DNA of 64,000 nt from Ypsolopha sequella (lineage: Eukaryota > Arthropoda > Insecta > Lepidoptera > Ypsolophidae): contig OW203984.1 in assembly GCA_934047225.1 (NCBI GenBank), forward strand, positions 4,473,201-4,537,200, written 5' to 3'. Position numbers and translations under genes: made by a program. Of this stretch, positions 11,113 to 22,200 are shown piece by piece (position 1 is the stretch's first letter; every line of letters starts with the position of its first letter). Below the pieces are notes generated by a model. That model was not told where the DNA came from. It made no database searches and saw nothing but the letters and a program-made list of their open reading frames with translations.

Positions 11113-14100
11113 ATGTATCGAAGTCGACTTCTAACTCGGGTAAGTTTAAATCGAGATGAGCCACCCACTATTCCTTTCACACTGTTTATAAAACCACCCA
11201 ATTTTCTGCTGCCCCCAGATGTTCCATAACATCCACCAGCGCAAAAACGTTAAATTAGCTGCTTATGCAAGGCCAAGTCCAAAAATCACCTGCTGCATTC
11301 AACCGCATAATGTAAGAGAGCAAAGTACTGTAGCAGTTGAAGACAGCTATGTAAAAAAATTCATGAAAGCCGTCGGGTGGATGGACCAGCACAGAACAGT
11401 AAGTTTTAGATAAGGATCAGATTGTCAATAAGGAATCTCTAAGCCGGGTATCGTGTCCCCTTATCGATACTCTGACCAAATATTTTAATTTGTCTGTACT
11501 GCAGTACAGTACATAACCTAAAATCGATCAGCTGATTCTATATACTCCAATAACCTCCTATTTCACCTTAACATTGACTTCTTAAAACTGTGACTCTGAA
11601 GCCAGATAAAATGGCATTGAATGAAATGACTCCTCAAAATGTCTTACAATTGTGTCAATTTGGTGTAACATGTTTCAACTTATTTGACAAGACTAAACTT
11701 ATTATAAGCATTCTGTCTTTTTCTTCCTGTATCGAAAAGACAAAGACAGGATGCTTAAAATAAGGTTTGTCCTGTCAAGTTGTGTTACACCGAATCAACA
11801 TGTATCAATAAATACTTAATATAGTTTAATGATCAATTATGTTCCTTCTCCAGAATATGAAATGATAGCTGATCTACTTATAGCTGAACCATTTTCTGAG
11901 AAATTGTTTTCAATGTTATAAATTATTTTAAAATGAGAGCAATACAACAAAACTGCTATTAAGAACTTTTGTTACCTATTTTAAAAATAAACCTAGTGGC
12001 TTCTGAAATTATGATTCCAAATTTAACTTTATAAGGTTATAAGGTTTAGTTTACTAAAAAGAAATATTGATGGTAATTGAATAAAACAATTTTAATTTTA
12101 ATTTTATTTATATTGCTTGTTGTGTTTTTCTTTAAATATTGAATATAATTTATTTGTTTTTTCTTATTCAGTTAACATTATATATTTATATAAAAACACT
12201 TATTAAAATAATTATTTCCAGATATATTTTGACATATTTTATAGTCGGCGTCAGTGGAATTGGTACAATTCTTTTTGTGTTTTTCGTTTGTCGTGTTTTA
12301 CATGTACATTTTTTATTAGTGGAAACTGTTTTGATTAATACTTGCGATTGTCGGCACTTGGTGAAACATCATCATTCTTTCTTCTTCGTGTACCATGCCC
12401 TAACGGGCGTCGGCTACCATCTCTCTAAAAATCATCATAACCTTGATAAAAACACTTGTACTGTTTCACAATATCACTTTATATTACTCCAATCGGTTTC
12501 GCCTTAAGGCATTATCAAGGAACACTGTTAAATATAATATTAACAACCACTACACATTTGTTTATTTTTTATTGTATTTAACAGTGTTCCTTGATAATGC
12601 CGTAAGGCGAAACCGGTTGGAGTAATATAAAGTGATATTGTGAAACAGTACAAGTGTTTTTATCAAGAAACTGTTTTGGTTTTAATATTGTCTAGCAGAT
12701 GTTATCAAATATGTAATAATAAATAAGCTGCTTGTTTCTAAATAAAGAAAAAAATAATTGTACAATGTTCTTTCAACTATCAACATGGACTACCATCTCA
12801 GTAATTATTAAATTGTACAATACAACAGTCATCAATGAATAAACATTTCTCATTTCAGCGTTTAAAACTCTCTGGTTACTTCCTCTATGAATGCATACCA
12901 GACCAGGTCCAGTATCTGGATTGGTTTAAGAAGTGCGAGCTTGAAGACACATTCTCCTCCTGGTTCTACATCACAGAGCTCCACGTATGGTTACTGATGG
13001 TGCGGTGTATGGCTGAAGATATCACAGAGACAGTCAATAAGGAAAAATATGTGAAAGGAGATGGTCATTTCATTAGGAACTGTTTGGTTGAAGCCATGTG
13101 GGCTGATGTCGGCAATAGGATAAAGCTACTTGAGGTTTGTGTTTCGAAAATAATGGTATAGACTCATCTAAAATGATTCGTATGAAATGGGTCGTCATCT
13201 GCCAACCTACATAATTCTTAATGGCATTTCCCATTAGTTTTTAGGGTTCCGTAGTACCTAAAAGGTATAAAAGGAACCTTTATGGTGAGACTCTTTTGTC
13301 CGTCCGTATGTCACAGCCTCGGAACTTTAGCACCGTTAAAGATAAAGACATGAAATTTGGCACAAAAATTGCATTAATTTGCCTTCATATCATGGTGTCA
13401 AAAAATACATGAATCATTTGAAATTGTTCAAAATATTTCCGAAACAAAATAGAGAAAAATAGAACATAATTATCCTAAAAATACAATATGTGTATCAAAT
13501 TCTAAATATTAAAAAGCTGATTGTGAAAATATATACATTTACTGGCACTGGTTTCGAGAAATCTTTAAAAAAAACATAAAAATAGGTATGTCTCCCCCCC
13601 TCATCTCCAAAACTCGTAGACCGAAAAATATGAAAAAAATGTCGATTATAGATCATAACTGGCCAATTACAGGAAAACTATAGCGTTTTAAAAACAGTTG
13701 AGCATAAATGAGAAATACAAAAAAGAAGTAAAATAAATAAAAAAAATATTTTATAAAAATACAATATGGGTATCAAATTGTATGTAGTAATCTGATTGTA
13801 AAAATATATAGTTTGGCTAAATTTAATTGCACCTATTTCAAGAAATCCTTGAAAAACCATTAAAAAATGTATGGCCCCTTGTCTCCAAAACTGGTGGACC
13901 GAAAAATATGAAATAAATCATGGTAATATGTGTTTACGTAAAGATTACAGGAAAAAAAAGCGGTTGAGAAATTCACGAAAAACACGTCAAAGTTAAATTT
14001 ATCATCTACAATACGGAACCTTAGGTACGCGAGTGACTCGCACTTTGCCGGTTTTTTTGTTTCCTCTAATCACCGTACTATGATATGGCATACATACCAT

Positions 14101-16118
14101 ACCTGAGTCAGTATCTCTCAGTGGCGTGCACAGAACTTTTTTCCGGAAAAGCAATCAAAAGGTCGAGAATAAAAAAAATATGAAAAAATTTAAATAACTA
14201 ATAACTAAATTTTATTATAACTGCCTACCCTAGAGTGAACATTTTCATAAAAACTTTTTTTTTTCAAAGTGCTATTGAAATTATTTCATATTTTTTTTAT
14301 TGTCGTACAGTGGAGACCGCATCAAGTAAGACACATTAGACTTTGTACCTATCTTATATTCTTCACTATAGGGGCTAATTTCGTACCGCAAGTGTATAGC
14401 TTGATGAGGTCTCCACTGTACTCGACCTTCTGATAGCTTTTCCGGAAAAAAGTTCTGTGCACGCCACTGGTATCTCTATGCGGTATCTAAGCAGTTTTTT
14501 GCTGCTTCATTATACAACGAAATTTAAGGTATGAATTGTATAAAAATAGTCTTTATCGTTTGCAATTAAAAGTCAGGGCAAGGTCATTCAAATTTTGGTA
14601 GATTTTCATTGCTCATCAAAATTGGACTCTAATAAAAGTTCATAAGAATTACCCAAATGAAATGTCAAAAAACTGTTAAGATATTGACTAGATAGGTCAA
14701 TATTTGAAAATCTCTGAAGAACCATCCAGTTTCCCTATTCTGATAATAATTATTGACCATTCAGGGAGCGAACCCAACAATTGCCAGGAAGCAAGTATCG
14801 GAGCTCTCGGAACAGTTCCAAGCGGCGCTGGTGGGCTATGATGAAGGGCTGGAAGACGACCGGTTGCTGGCGGCTGCAGTCTGGAGGAGGTTCTACAGTC
14901 TCTCGCTAGATACTGCTCCGGAGAATGTGGAGAAGATTGTCAAGTTTATCAGGCATCAGGTATGAGCGTGAGTCTTTATGGCAAATGTTTTTTTTTCTGG
15001 AGAAGCTTAAGAAGTTAGAATATTTTATTCTTTCTAACGAGGCAAGCGCGAGTTCACGCAAGTACAGTCAAGCAAATTATACTTTAGTGTGATACCTATA
15101 TTAAAACTTCCCTTATTTATTAGACTACCATGGTTTTTAACTAATGCTAAAAATCAAATTTATTACATAGAATAGTTACATAGTTCATAGGTGGTAGAGC
15201 TGATGCCGGGCTCGACTGTGGAGGTAGCACCATCTTACTTACTTGGAGACCCCTTCGAAGTAATTCGGGGGAGAGTAAGAGGACAGCTCACAGGCAAAAA
15301 ACCAGGAGGCCCACAATGCCTCGGACCGATGGATGGCGGTATATCCATCCCTAATAGCCGGGCCTTATATGGAACAGACTGGTGACGGGCAGTGGCGTCA
15401 CTGGTGCGAGGGTTCCGGCACCGCGCTCACCAACCCGACTGCCCAGCGTGTGTGAGTATGGGCAATTCTTCCAGGATGACCGCCGGGAGTGGCAAAGTCC
15501 TGGAAAGGCTTATGTCCAGCAGTGGACGAACTAGGCTGACGGATGGATGGATTAATATAGTTTATTAAAAAAGTTATTTATATAATAATTATTTAATAAG
15601 TTATAAGTTATTTAATCAGATTTTTTAAAATTTATTTATTCATGGTTTAAAAAAACATTTATAGGTACACAAAAAACACATGACAAAAACCTCGTAGGGT
15701 TTATCCTTCTTCAGTTGAGATCATCTTAGCTCTAAACAATAGGCGAGGTATAAAATTAGGTTTTAGAATTTTCCCTCCTGACTCCTGAATTTCAGTTTTA
15801 ACTTTTTGGGAGCCAGTTCCTTTAAACCAATTATTGTTACTTTGTGTTGGAAAATAAATACTTTTTATGTTATGTTATGTTAGAGTATGGGAATTAAAAT
15901 ATCAAATGACTTTAGACAGTGAAGAAACTCACAGTTCTCATTAACTAAGATTATATGATTTTTAGTAATGCACTTTAAACGATGTTCAGAGTATCCAAAG
16001 CCATAGATTCGCTGTAAATAATATCACAATTTCTTGTTATTTTCAGGTAGCAGAACTCGACAAAGTATCAAGCGAGCAGCTGAAGAAGAATCCTCAAATT
16101 TCTTGGCTAAGTATATGA
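11113..16118 (+). CDS. UQCC1: UQCC1, ubiquinol-cytochrome c reductase complex assembly factor 1 (CBP3 family), 5 coding exons
   Basis: Coding exons are 11113-11139, 11219-11398, 12859-13134, 14765-14959 and 16047-16118. All junctions are GT-AG in phase 0 and give a 249-aa protein. Exon 3 carries the conserved core of the ubiquinol-cytochrome c chaperone family, including SWFYITELHVWLLMVRCM and the MWADVGNR block. Exon 4 carries ALVGYDEGLEDDRLLAAAVW, the family's signature C-terminal helix region. In the known family this mitochondrial inner-membrane factor works with UQCC2 in early cytochrome b translation and complex III assembly. The start MYRSRLLTR is basic, as expected for mitochondrial import. 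An acceptor-like tttgcag ends at 11110, two bases before the ATG, so an upstream non-coding exon is likely. A poly(A) signal aataaa lies at 16246-16251, inside the last exon of the opposing gene. Family assignment is from protein similarity recognised by eye. Confidence 0.93.
11660..11805. mobile_element. GATTCGGCATAACAC hairpin MITE, copy in UQCC1 intron 2
   Basis: Two arms carrying 'cattctgtctttttcttcc' and its complement 'gacaaagacaggatg' around 'gtatc' form a long hairpin. It is the most diverged of five copies. Confidence 0.8.
12441..12664. mobile_element. Near-perfect 224-bp palindrome in UQCC1 intron 2
   Basis: Arms of about 95 bp ('cttgataaaaacacttgtac' ... 'gtacaagtgtttttatcaag') are almost fully complementary around a short AT loop. 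Transcribed with the gene, it would fold into a long hairpin. Confidence 0.93.
13240..14058. repeat. Lepidopteran 'ggttccgta' interspersed repeat
   Basis: Begins 'tagggttccgtagtacctaa', includes a 'gtccgtccgtatgtcac' segment and ends 'gagtgactcgcactttgccg', the layout of a repeat known to be common in moths. It also contains an internal ~270-bp duplication (13560-13640 against 13840-13920). No coding. Confidence 0.7.
14123..14470. mobile_element. GTGGCGTGCACAGAACTT MITE, copy 1
   Basis: The ends 'agtggcgtgcacagaact' and 'agttctgtgcacgccact' are inverted over about 55 bp each. The middle contains an additional 'gtggagacc' inverted pair, suggesting a nested insertion (about 14311-14420). Confidence 0.88.
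15189..15553 (+). mobile_element. SINE-like retroelement with GTCCAGCAGTGGACG tail, copy 1
   Basis: Begins 'ggtggtagagctgatgccgg' and ends in 'ggatggatgga' after 'tgtccagcagtggacgaact', the tail motif common to moth retroelements. The copy at 20126-20480 matches over the whole length on the other strand. The open frame in it (15191-15385) is seen in both copies but is not a known protein. Confidence 0.8.
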
Positions 16119-16196
16119 TGACATTAATTACGTAGCTAGTAGAGCAAAACTTAGATTGTTTAATTAATTTAAAAATGTTTGTACAAAATCCCATTA

Positions 16197-16251
16197 TTTA
16201 TTGTAAATATAAATACTTCAAAATGTATAAACCATCAGTTCGTTGAATAAA
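16197..16251. terminator. Overlapping poly(A) signals of UQCC1 (+) and SMPD1 (-)
   Basis: UQCC1 ends at 16118 and has aataaa at 16246-16251. SMPD1 ends at 16235 and has AATAAA on the minus strand at 16202-16197. If both are used, the UQCC1 3' UTR runs into the SMPD1 stop region and the two mRNAs overlap tail to tail by several tens of bases. Confidence 0.6.
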
Positions 16252-19200
16252 ACAAGTTTATTAGTTCCTCGCACTTTTGCCGATCCCAAAGCACTGTGAC
16301 AACGGTTTGGCAAAGGATATTCAGCTTGCAATTGTTACCACAAGTCGGCCATCTTGCGTCGCTGAGCTTCGAATAGAACGCAGCGTAAAGATCGAGCATT
16401 TGTCTGTCTTCTGTCACCATTCTGTGAACCAGATCGTCCATGGTTCCCGCGGTGAGGTCGGGTAGACTGAAGCGTTGTTTCAAATCGTACAGTTGGAACC
16501 AGTGGGGATTTCTGTTGGGCGTTAGGTTGGCTTCTGTCAGGTTGTACACGTAGTTTTCCATGTTTTCTACCTCCTGGAAACAAAAATCCGTTTTTAATCT
16601 GTCAGTCTTAACTATTTTTATTCTAGTAAATAATCGTTATACACTCCTTTACAACAATTTTTAAGTCTTAAGTCAACGGCAGCGTACAGTTCGAGTCAGC
16701 TAAAACGACGGGTGTGTAGTTTGCTGACAGCTGCATGTGATATTGGTTTTACCAAAAAGGTTATAACCGTACTGAAGCACTTAATTTTTTAAAGTTAGGC
16801 TTCGATGGCTTTTGGCTATCTATAGCCACCGGAAGTGAACAATCTGTGATTGTATAGAAAGGAATGAAAAGAAAGAACAAAAGAAAGCTGAAATACGAAT
16901 ACGGAAATACGACCTTTCCCGAAGAGTGCCAACGAGTAGCGCATCAACTGTACTTACGTAACTGGCGCCATCTACAGTGACGATCTTGTAGCTGAGATTG
17001 TAGTAGCGAATCAACTGTACTTACGTAACTGGCGCCATCTACAGTGACGATCTTGTAGTTGAGATTGTAGTAGCGAATCAACTGTACTTACGTAACTGGC
17101 GCCATCTACAGTGACGATCTTGTAGCTGAGATTGTAGTAGCGAATCAACTGTACTTACGTAACTGGCGCCATCTACAGTGACGATCTTGTAGTTGAGATT
17201 GTAGTAGCGAATCAACTGTACTTACGTAACTGGCGCCATCTACAGTGACGATCTTGTAGCTGAGATTGTAGTAGCGAATCAACTGTACTTACGTAACTGG
17301 CGCCATCTACAGTGACGATCTTGTAGTTGAGATTGTAGTAGCGAATCAACTGTACTTACGTAACTGGCGCCATCTACAGTGACGATCTTGTAGTTGAGAT
17401 TGTAGTAGCGAATCAACTGTACTTACGTAACTGGCGCCATCTACAGTGACGATCTTGTAGTTGAGATTGTAGTAGCGAATCAACTGTACTTACGTAATTG
17501 GTGCCATCTACAGTGACGATCTTGTAGTTGAGATTGTAGTAGCGAATCAACTGTACTTACGTAACTGGCGCTATCTACAGTGACGATCTTATAGTTGAGA
17601 TTGTAGTAGCGAATCAACTGTACTTACGTAACTGGCGCTATCTACAGTGACGATCTTATAGTTGAGATTGTAGTAGCGAATCAACTGTACTTACGTAACT
17701 GGCGCCATCTACAGTGACGATCTTATAGTTGAGATTGTAGTAGCGAATCAACTGTACTTACGTAACTGGCGCCATCTACAATGACGATCTTGTAGTTGAG
17801 ATTGTAGTAGCGAATCAACTGTACTTACGTAATTGGTGCCATCTACAGTGACGATCTTGTAGTTGAGATTGTAGTAGCGAATCAACTGTACTTACGTAAC
17901 TGGCGCCATCTACAGTGACGATCTTGTAGTTGAGATTGTAGTAGCGAATCAACTGTACTTACGTAATTGGTGCCATCTACAGTGACGATCTTGTAGTTGA
18001 GATTGTAGTAGCGAATCAACTGTACTTACGTAACTGGCGCTATCTACAGTGACGATCTTATAGTTGAGATTGTAGTAGCGAATCAACTGTACTTACGTAA
18101 CTGGCGCTATCTACAGTGACGATCTTGTAGTTGAGATTGTAGTAGCGAATCAACTGTACTTACGTAACTGGCGCTATCTACAGTGACGATCTTATAGTTG
18201 AGATTGTAGTAGCGAATCAACTGTACTTACGTAACTGGCGCCATCTACAGTGACGATCTTATAGTTGAGATTGTAGTAGCGAATCAACTGTACTTACGTA
18301 ACTGGCGCCATCTACAATGACGATCTTGTAGTTGAGATTGTAGTAGCGAATCAACTGTACTTACGTAACTGGCGCCATCTACAGTGACGATCTTGTAGTT
18401 GAGATTGTAGTAGCTGTGGGAGGTGATACTGCCGGCCCCCCACGACACCGCTGAGGGGGTACCGTCATTGTTGTAGAACAACCTGAACTGGTCAGAGTGC
18501 TGGTGTCCGCTGAACAGCGCTGCTATTGTGTCCGAGAATCTGAAAACACATTCCTTTAAGGGGCTCCACAATGCTAAGCATCAGTTTTGCATTGGATTCA
18601 GTTCCGTCAATGTAGAGGGTAAAAATTTGAAAAAAATATGGCGTGTTTTTTGAATCAAGACAATTATTATTTACACTTTATAAATAAACATACATTCAAT
18701 CTTTTTTTATATATATTACTTTTAAAAAAGCTTGAAATTCACGAAAAATGCGATTCAGTTTCCATATATCAAAACCGATTGAAACGAAAGCAACACACGC
18801 AGATACTAACTAGAAAAATCCAACTTTATTGTGCTTTTATTGTTTTAGATAAAATTTAAAAACTAATTCGAGTCAATAAACATCGAAAATGTTATCTAGA
18901 TTAATAATAACCAAAAATAAATGTTTAAAAACGTCCACAGTCTTTCACAGCCAAAATCATGTTTCTCCTGAAGCATGTTTTCAATTTTGCGCCCGCGACG
19001 AAATCGGCACGATTGTATTGTCCTCGCAAGTTTCATGGAGTGTGCACCTTATAGCGAATTGAAACAGCATGCCATTTGGCCACGCCCACAACTAAGTTGG
19101 TTGCGTCATGATGTCTGTTCTTAAATAAGTTATCAGGCTTATTAGTTTTATACTAAGGCCAAAACTTATTTTTTTTAGATATTTTGTCTGACTGTTCCGT

Positions 19201-22200
19201 TTTAACTTTTTTTGGGATGCGGTTTTATCTATATTATCATCGTAGTGACCCTGGTCAACATATAAGGGGAGTTGATAAAATAACCTCCAAGCTGAAAACT
19301 GTCGATAATAGTTTTTATCTTACGCGTAAATAAAATATACATTGATTGAAAGACATGCGAGCGAAGTCGCGGCCAAAACGAAAACTAGTTAATAAATAAA
19401 AAAACCTGTTAATAATCCTATTGTACTCCCTCGTCCAGACGTAAGTGAGATCGTTGGCGCCGGGCGGTATGTGCTCCAGGATATGAACCTTCTCGCCGGC
19501 CAGCTCAGCTTGTAGCAGTTCTTGAATGAGCCAGTCTAGGTGCCTCTTGGCGTCCGTCGGGTCGTACACTACCCACCTGGTGATAGGAATTGTTATACGT
19601 CAGATAAGGTCACTTGTCAGCTAGAGTCTTGTAACTAGGTCTTGTTTACTTATATGTCAGACTCACCATGTCTCGTAGCATAGTGTTTAATCGCGCGCGA
19701 TGCCACTAGGTGAATCATAAGTGTGAGGGATGTGACGTACTGTTTAATCGCAAAAACATCGTGTCGCGCTCCTCGCTCTTGTGATTTAATTAGTGGCGTC
19801 GCGCGCGTTTAAGCACTATGCTACGGGACCAGTTCATTCTATAAGCGACGTTTTTACTGACGGAGATCACCCTCAGACCTGGGCCCGTAGCATAGTGTTT
19901 AATCGCGCGCGACGCCACTAGTTGAATCACAAGTGCAGGGAGCGTGATGTACTGTTTATTCGCAAAAACATCGTGGAACTAAGTTGCATCGCGCGCGATT
20001 TAACATTATGCTACGGGCCCTGGTCTCTCGAGCATGGAGGACTTCCCACGCTCCCTCACCGTGGCTATCGTTTCCTCATTCAGGTAGAACCCCCACTTTG
20101 CAGCTAAAGTCGTGTAACTAGGTCTATCCATCAGCCTAGTTCGTCCACTGCTGGACATAAGCCTTTCCAGGACTTTGCCATTCCCGGCGGTCATCCTGGA
20201 AGAATTGCCCATACTCACACACGCTGGGCAGGCGAGTTGGTGAGCGCGGTGCCGGAACCCTCGCACCAGTGACGGCGCTGCCCGTCACCAGTCTGTTCCA
20301 TATAAGGCCCGGCTATTAGGGATGGATATACCGCCATCCATCGGTCCCAGGCATGGTGGGCCCCCTAGTTTTTTGCCTGTGAGCTGTCCTCTTACTCTCC
20401 CCCGAATTACTTCGAGGGGGTCTCTAAGTAAGATGGTGGTACCTCTACAGTCGAGCCCGGCATCAGCTCTACCACCTACCAACTAGGTCTAGTTCACTAT
20501 ACAACGTGTAACAGAAAGGTGTAACCATATTTGAAGAGCATATTCAGTCAATGGTATAGAACAACTTTTACTATGGAACAAAACCTGTATCTCGAAAAAA
20601 AAAATAACTTTTTCATAGAAAAATGCAATGCCGCTCGGCCGAAATGTATTGAAGGGCAGATTTTTTTTTTTGAGATTTCAGTATTGACTCCTTAGTAAAA
20701 GTTGTTCTATACCATTGACTGAATAAGCTCTTCAAATATGGTTACACCTTTCTGTTACACCTTGTATATCAGACTCACCAGTTCATTCTATAAGCGACGT
20801 TGTTGTTGATGGAGATCACCCTCAGACCTGGTCTCACGAGCATGGAGAACTCCCCGCGATCCCTCACCGTGGCTATCGCTTCTTCACTCAAGTAGAACCC
20901 CCACTTGGTAGCTAATGAGTCGTATAACCAGGTCGTGTTAATTTTCTCGCCGGTCACTGATGATGGGGCGAATCTAGTGGATCAGAACGAAAAATTGTTA
21001 AGTTTGCTAAAAGGGGCAGAAGAATTTTTACTTTATGAATTGGCACTAGCGCTTGGAAGGATGGTCTTATATCGGACAGTCTGACGCCAATGATGTTGTT
21101 ACAAATAAAATGAATAAATAAATGAGTCGTAATCGCATAACAACTTGCTTGTATTAAGGGATTTTTAGCATTATTTCTTGATGATAAGAACTTTGACAGG
21201 AATTTTTTTTCGTGGCGCGTGCTCTATACACAGCACAGAACACCAATTCACAGTGTGTTTAAGTATTTTGCAAAGGCGTTATGTGATCGGGGTAGCCAAG
21301 TAAATGCACTAGACCAGGGATGGGCAAACTTTTTCCTATGCGGGCCAATATTTACAAACAGCATATATGAGGGGGCCAGGTTTTGGCTTTAATTAATTTA
21401 TTCTTTATTAAAATTGATATATTGTTATTTTCTGAAATAAAGCTATTTATTGACTTGATGGTTTCAAGTTTTCAACAACATTAAAAAATCTCTTATTTGT
21501 GCAAAATTAAATGACATGAACTATACATATTCAAATCAAGCACACCATAAAATAGGGAAATTGCAGGTAATCTATATGGGTAAAATAGGAACAAAAATTA
21601 TGTAAGCAAGTGCACTATTTAAGTGGTCGATAGTTGCGGGCCGGAGATGGGCCCGTGGGCCGTAGTTTGCCCATCCCTGCACTAGACTGCCCATCGAAAA
21701 TCTTCCACCCTTTCTTCTGTTCGTCGATATTTTATTTTATTTTATTTTGAAAAACAAACAGTCTAACAAGAAAAAACAAACGGTGAAATGATAAGTAGAC
21801 TTAATATAGACAGTTTTTCCAAAATTATCACACAGTATATCTTTATAAAAAATACCGAAACGTTAACAGTTAAAGATTAACAGACTTATTAGCTTTACAG
21901 ACTTATTAACTTAAAAGAACAGAACATTTTCAAGAAGTACGTTCTTATGTAACTTGTTATATTATGTAACTTGATATTAAACATGAAATAATAAAGGCAC
22001 AATCGTGAGTCTGTTCACTCGAGTTTTTGGTTGGGTTAACTATGACGGGGAAACCTAAACATTAAATAGATTATTATAGACAAAATAGGTTTTCGAAAAC
22101 TATTACATAGTATGCTATTTATAAAATTACGAGACATTAACAATGAAAGCACTTACTGATGAGATATTATTAACTTAAGAGAACAAAACAATTTCAAGAA

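Larger units (their letters stand above)
19620..20119 (-). pseudogene. Broken tandem copies of SMPD1 exon 7 with inserted transposons
   Basis: Segments 20031-20119 and 19829-19883 match most of exon 7 (20779-20973), including KWGFYL-EE-IATVR-RG. They are split by one short element (19884-20030), and a second (19669-19828) sits at the donor end. A 2-base loss near 20103 (CTCATTAGC to CTTTAGC) breaks the frame. A further scrap at 19620-19645 matches the 5' part of the exon again, followed by the same junction sequence, so there were at least three exon-7 units originally. All lie between functional exons 7 and 8. Confidence 0.85.

Noticed and set aside
15191..15385. 64-aa open frame as a gene
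   Set aside because: It lies entirely in a SINE-like repeat that is present twice in the window.
18284..18571. 95-aa frame as an alternative SMPD1 C-terminus
   Set aside because: It is exon 9 read through into the repeat array to the first stop; without transcript evidence it is more likely unused.
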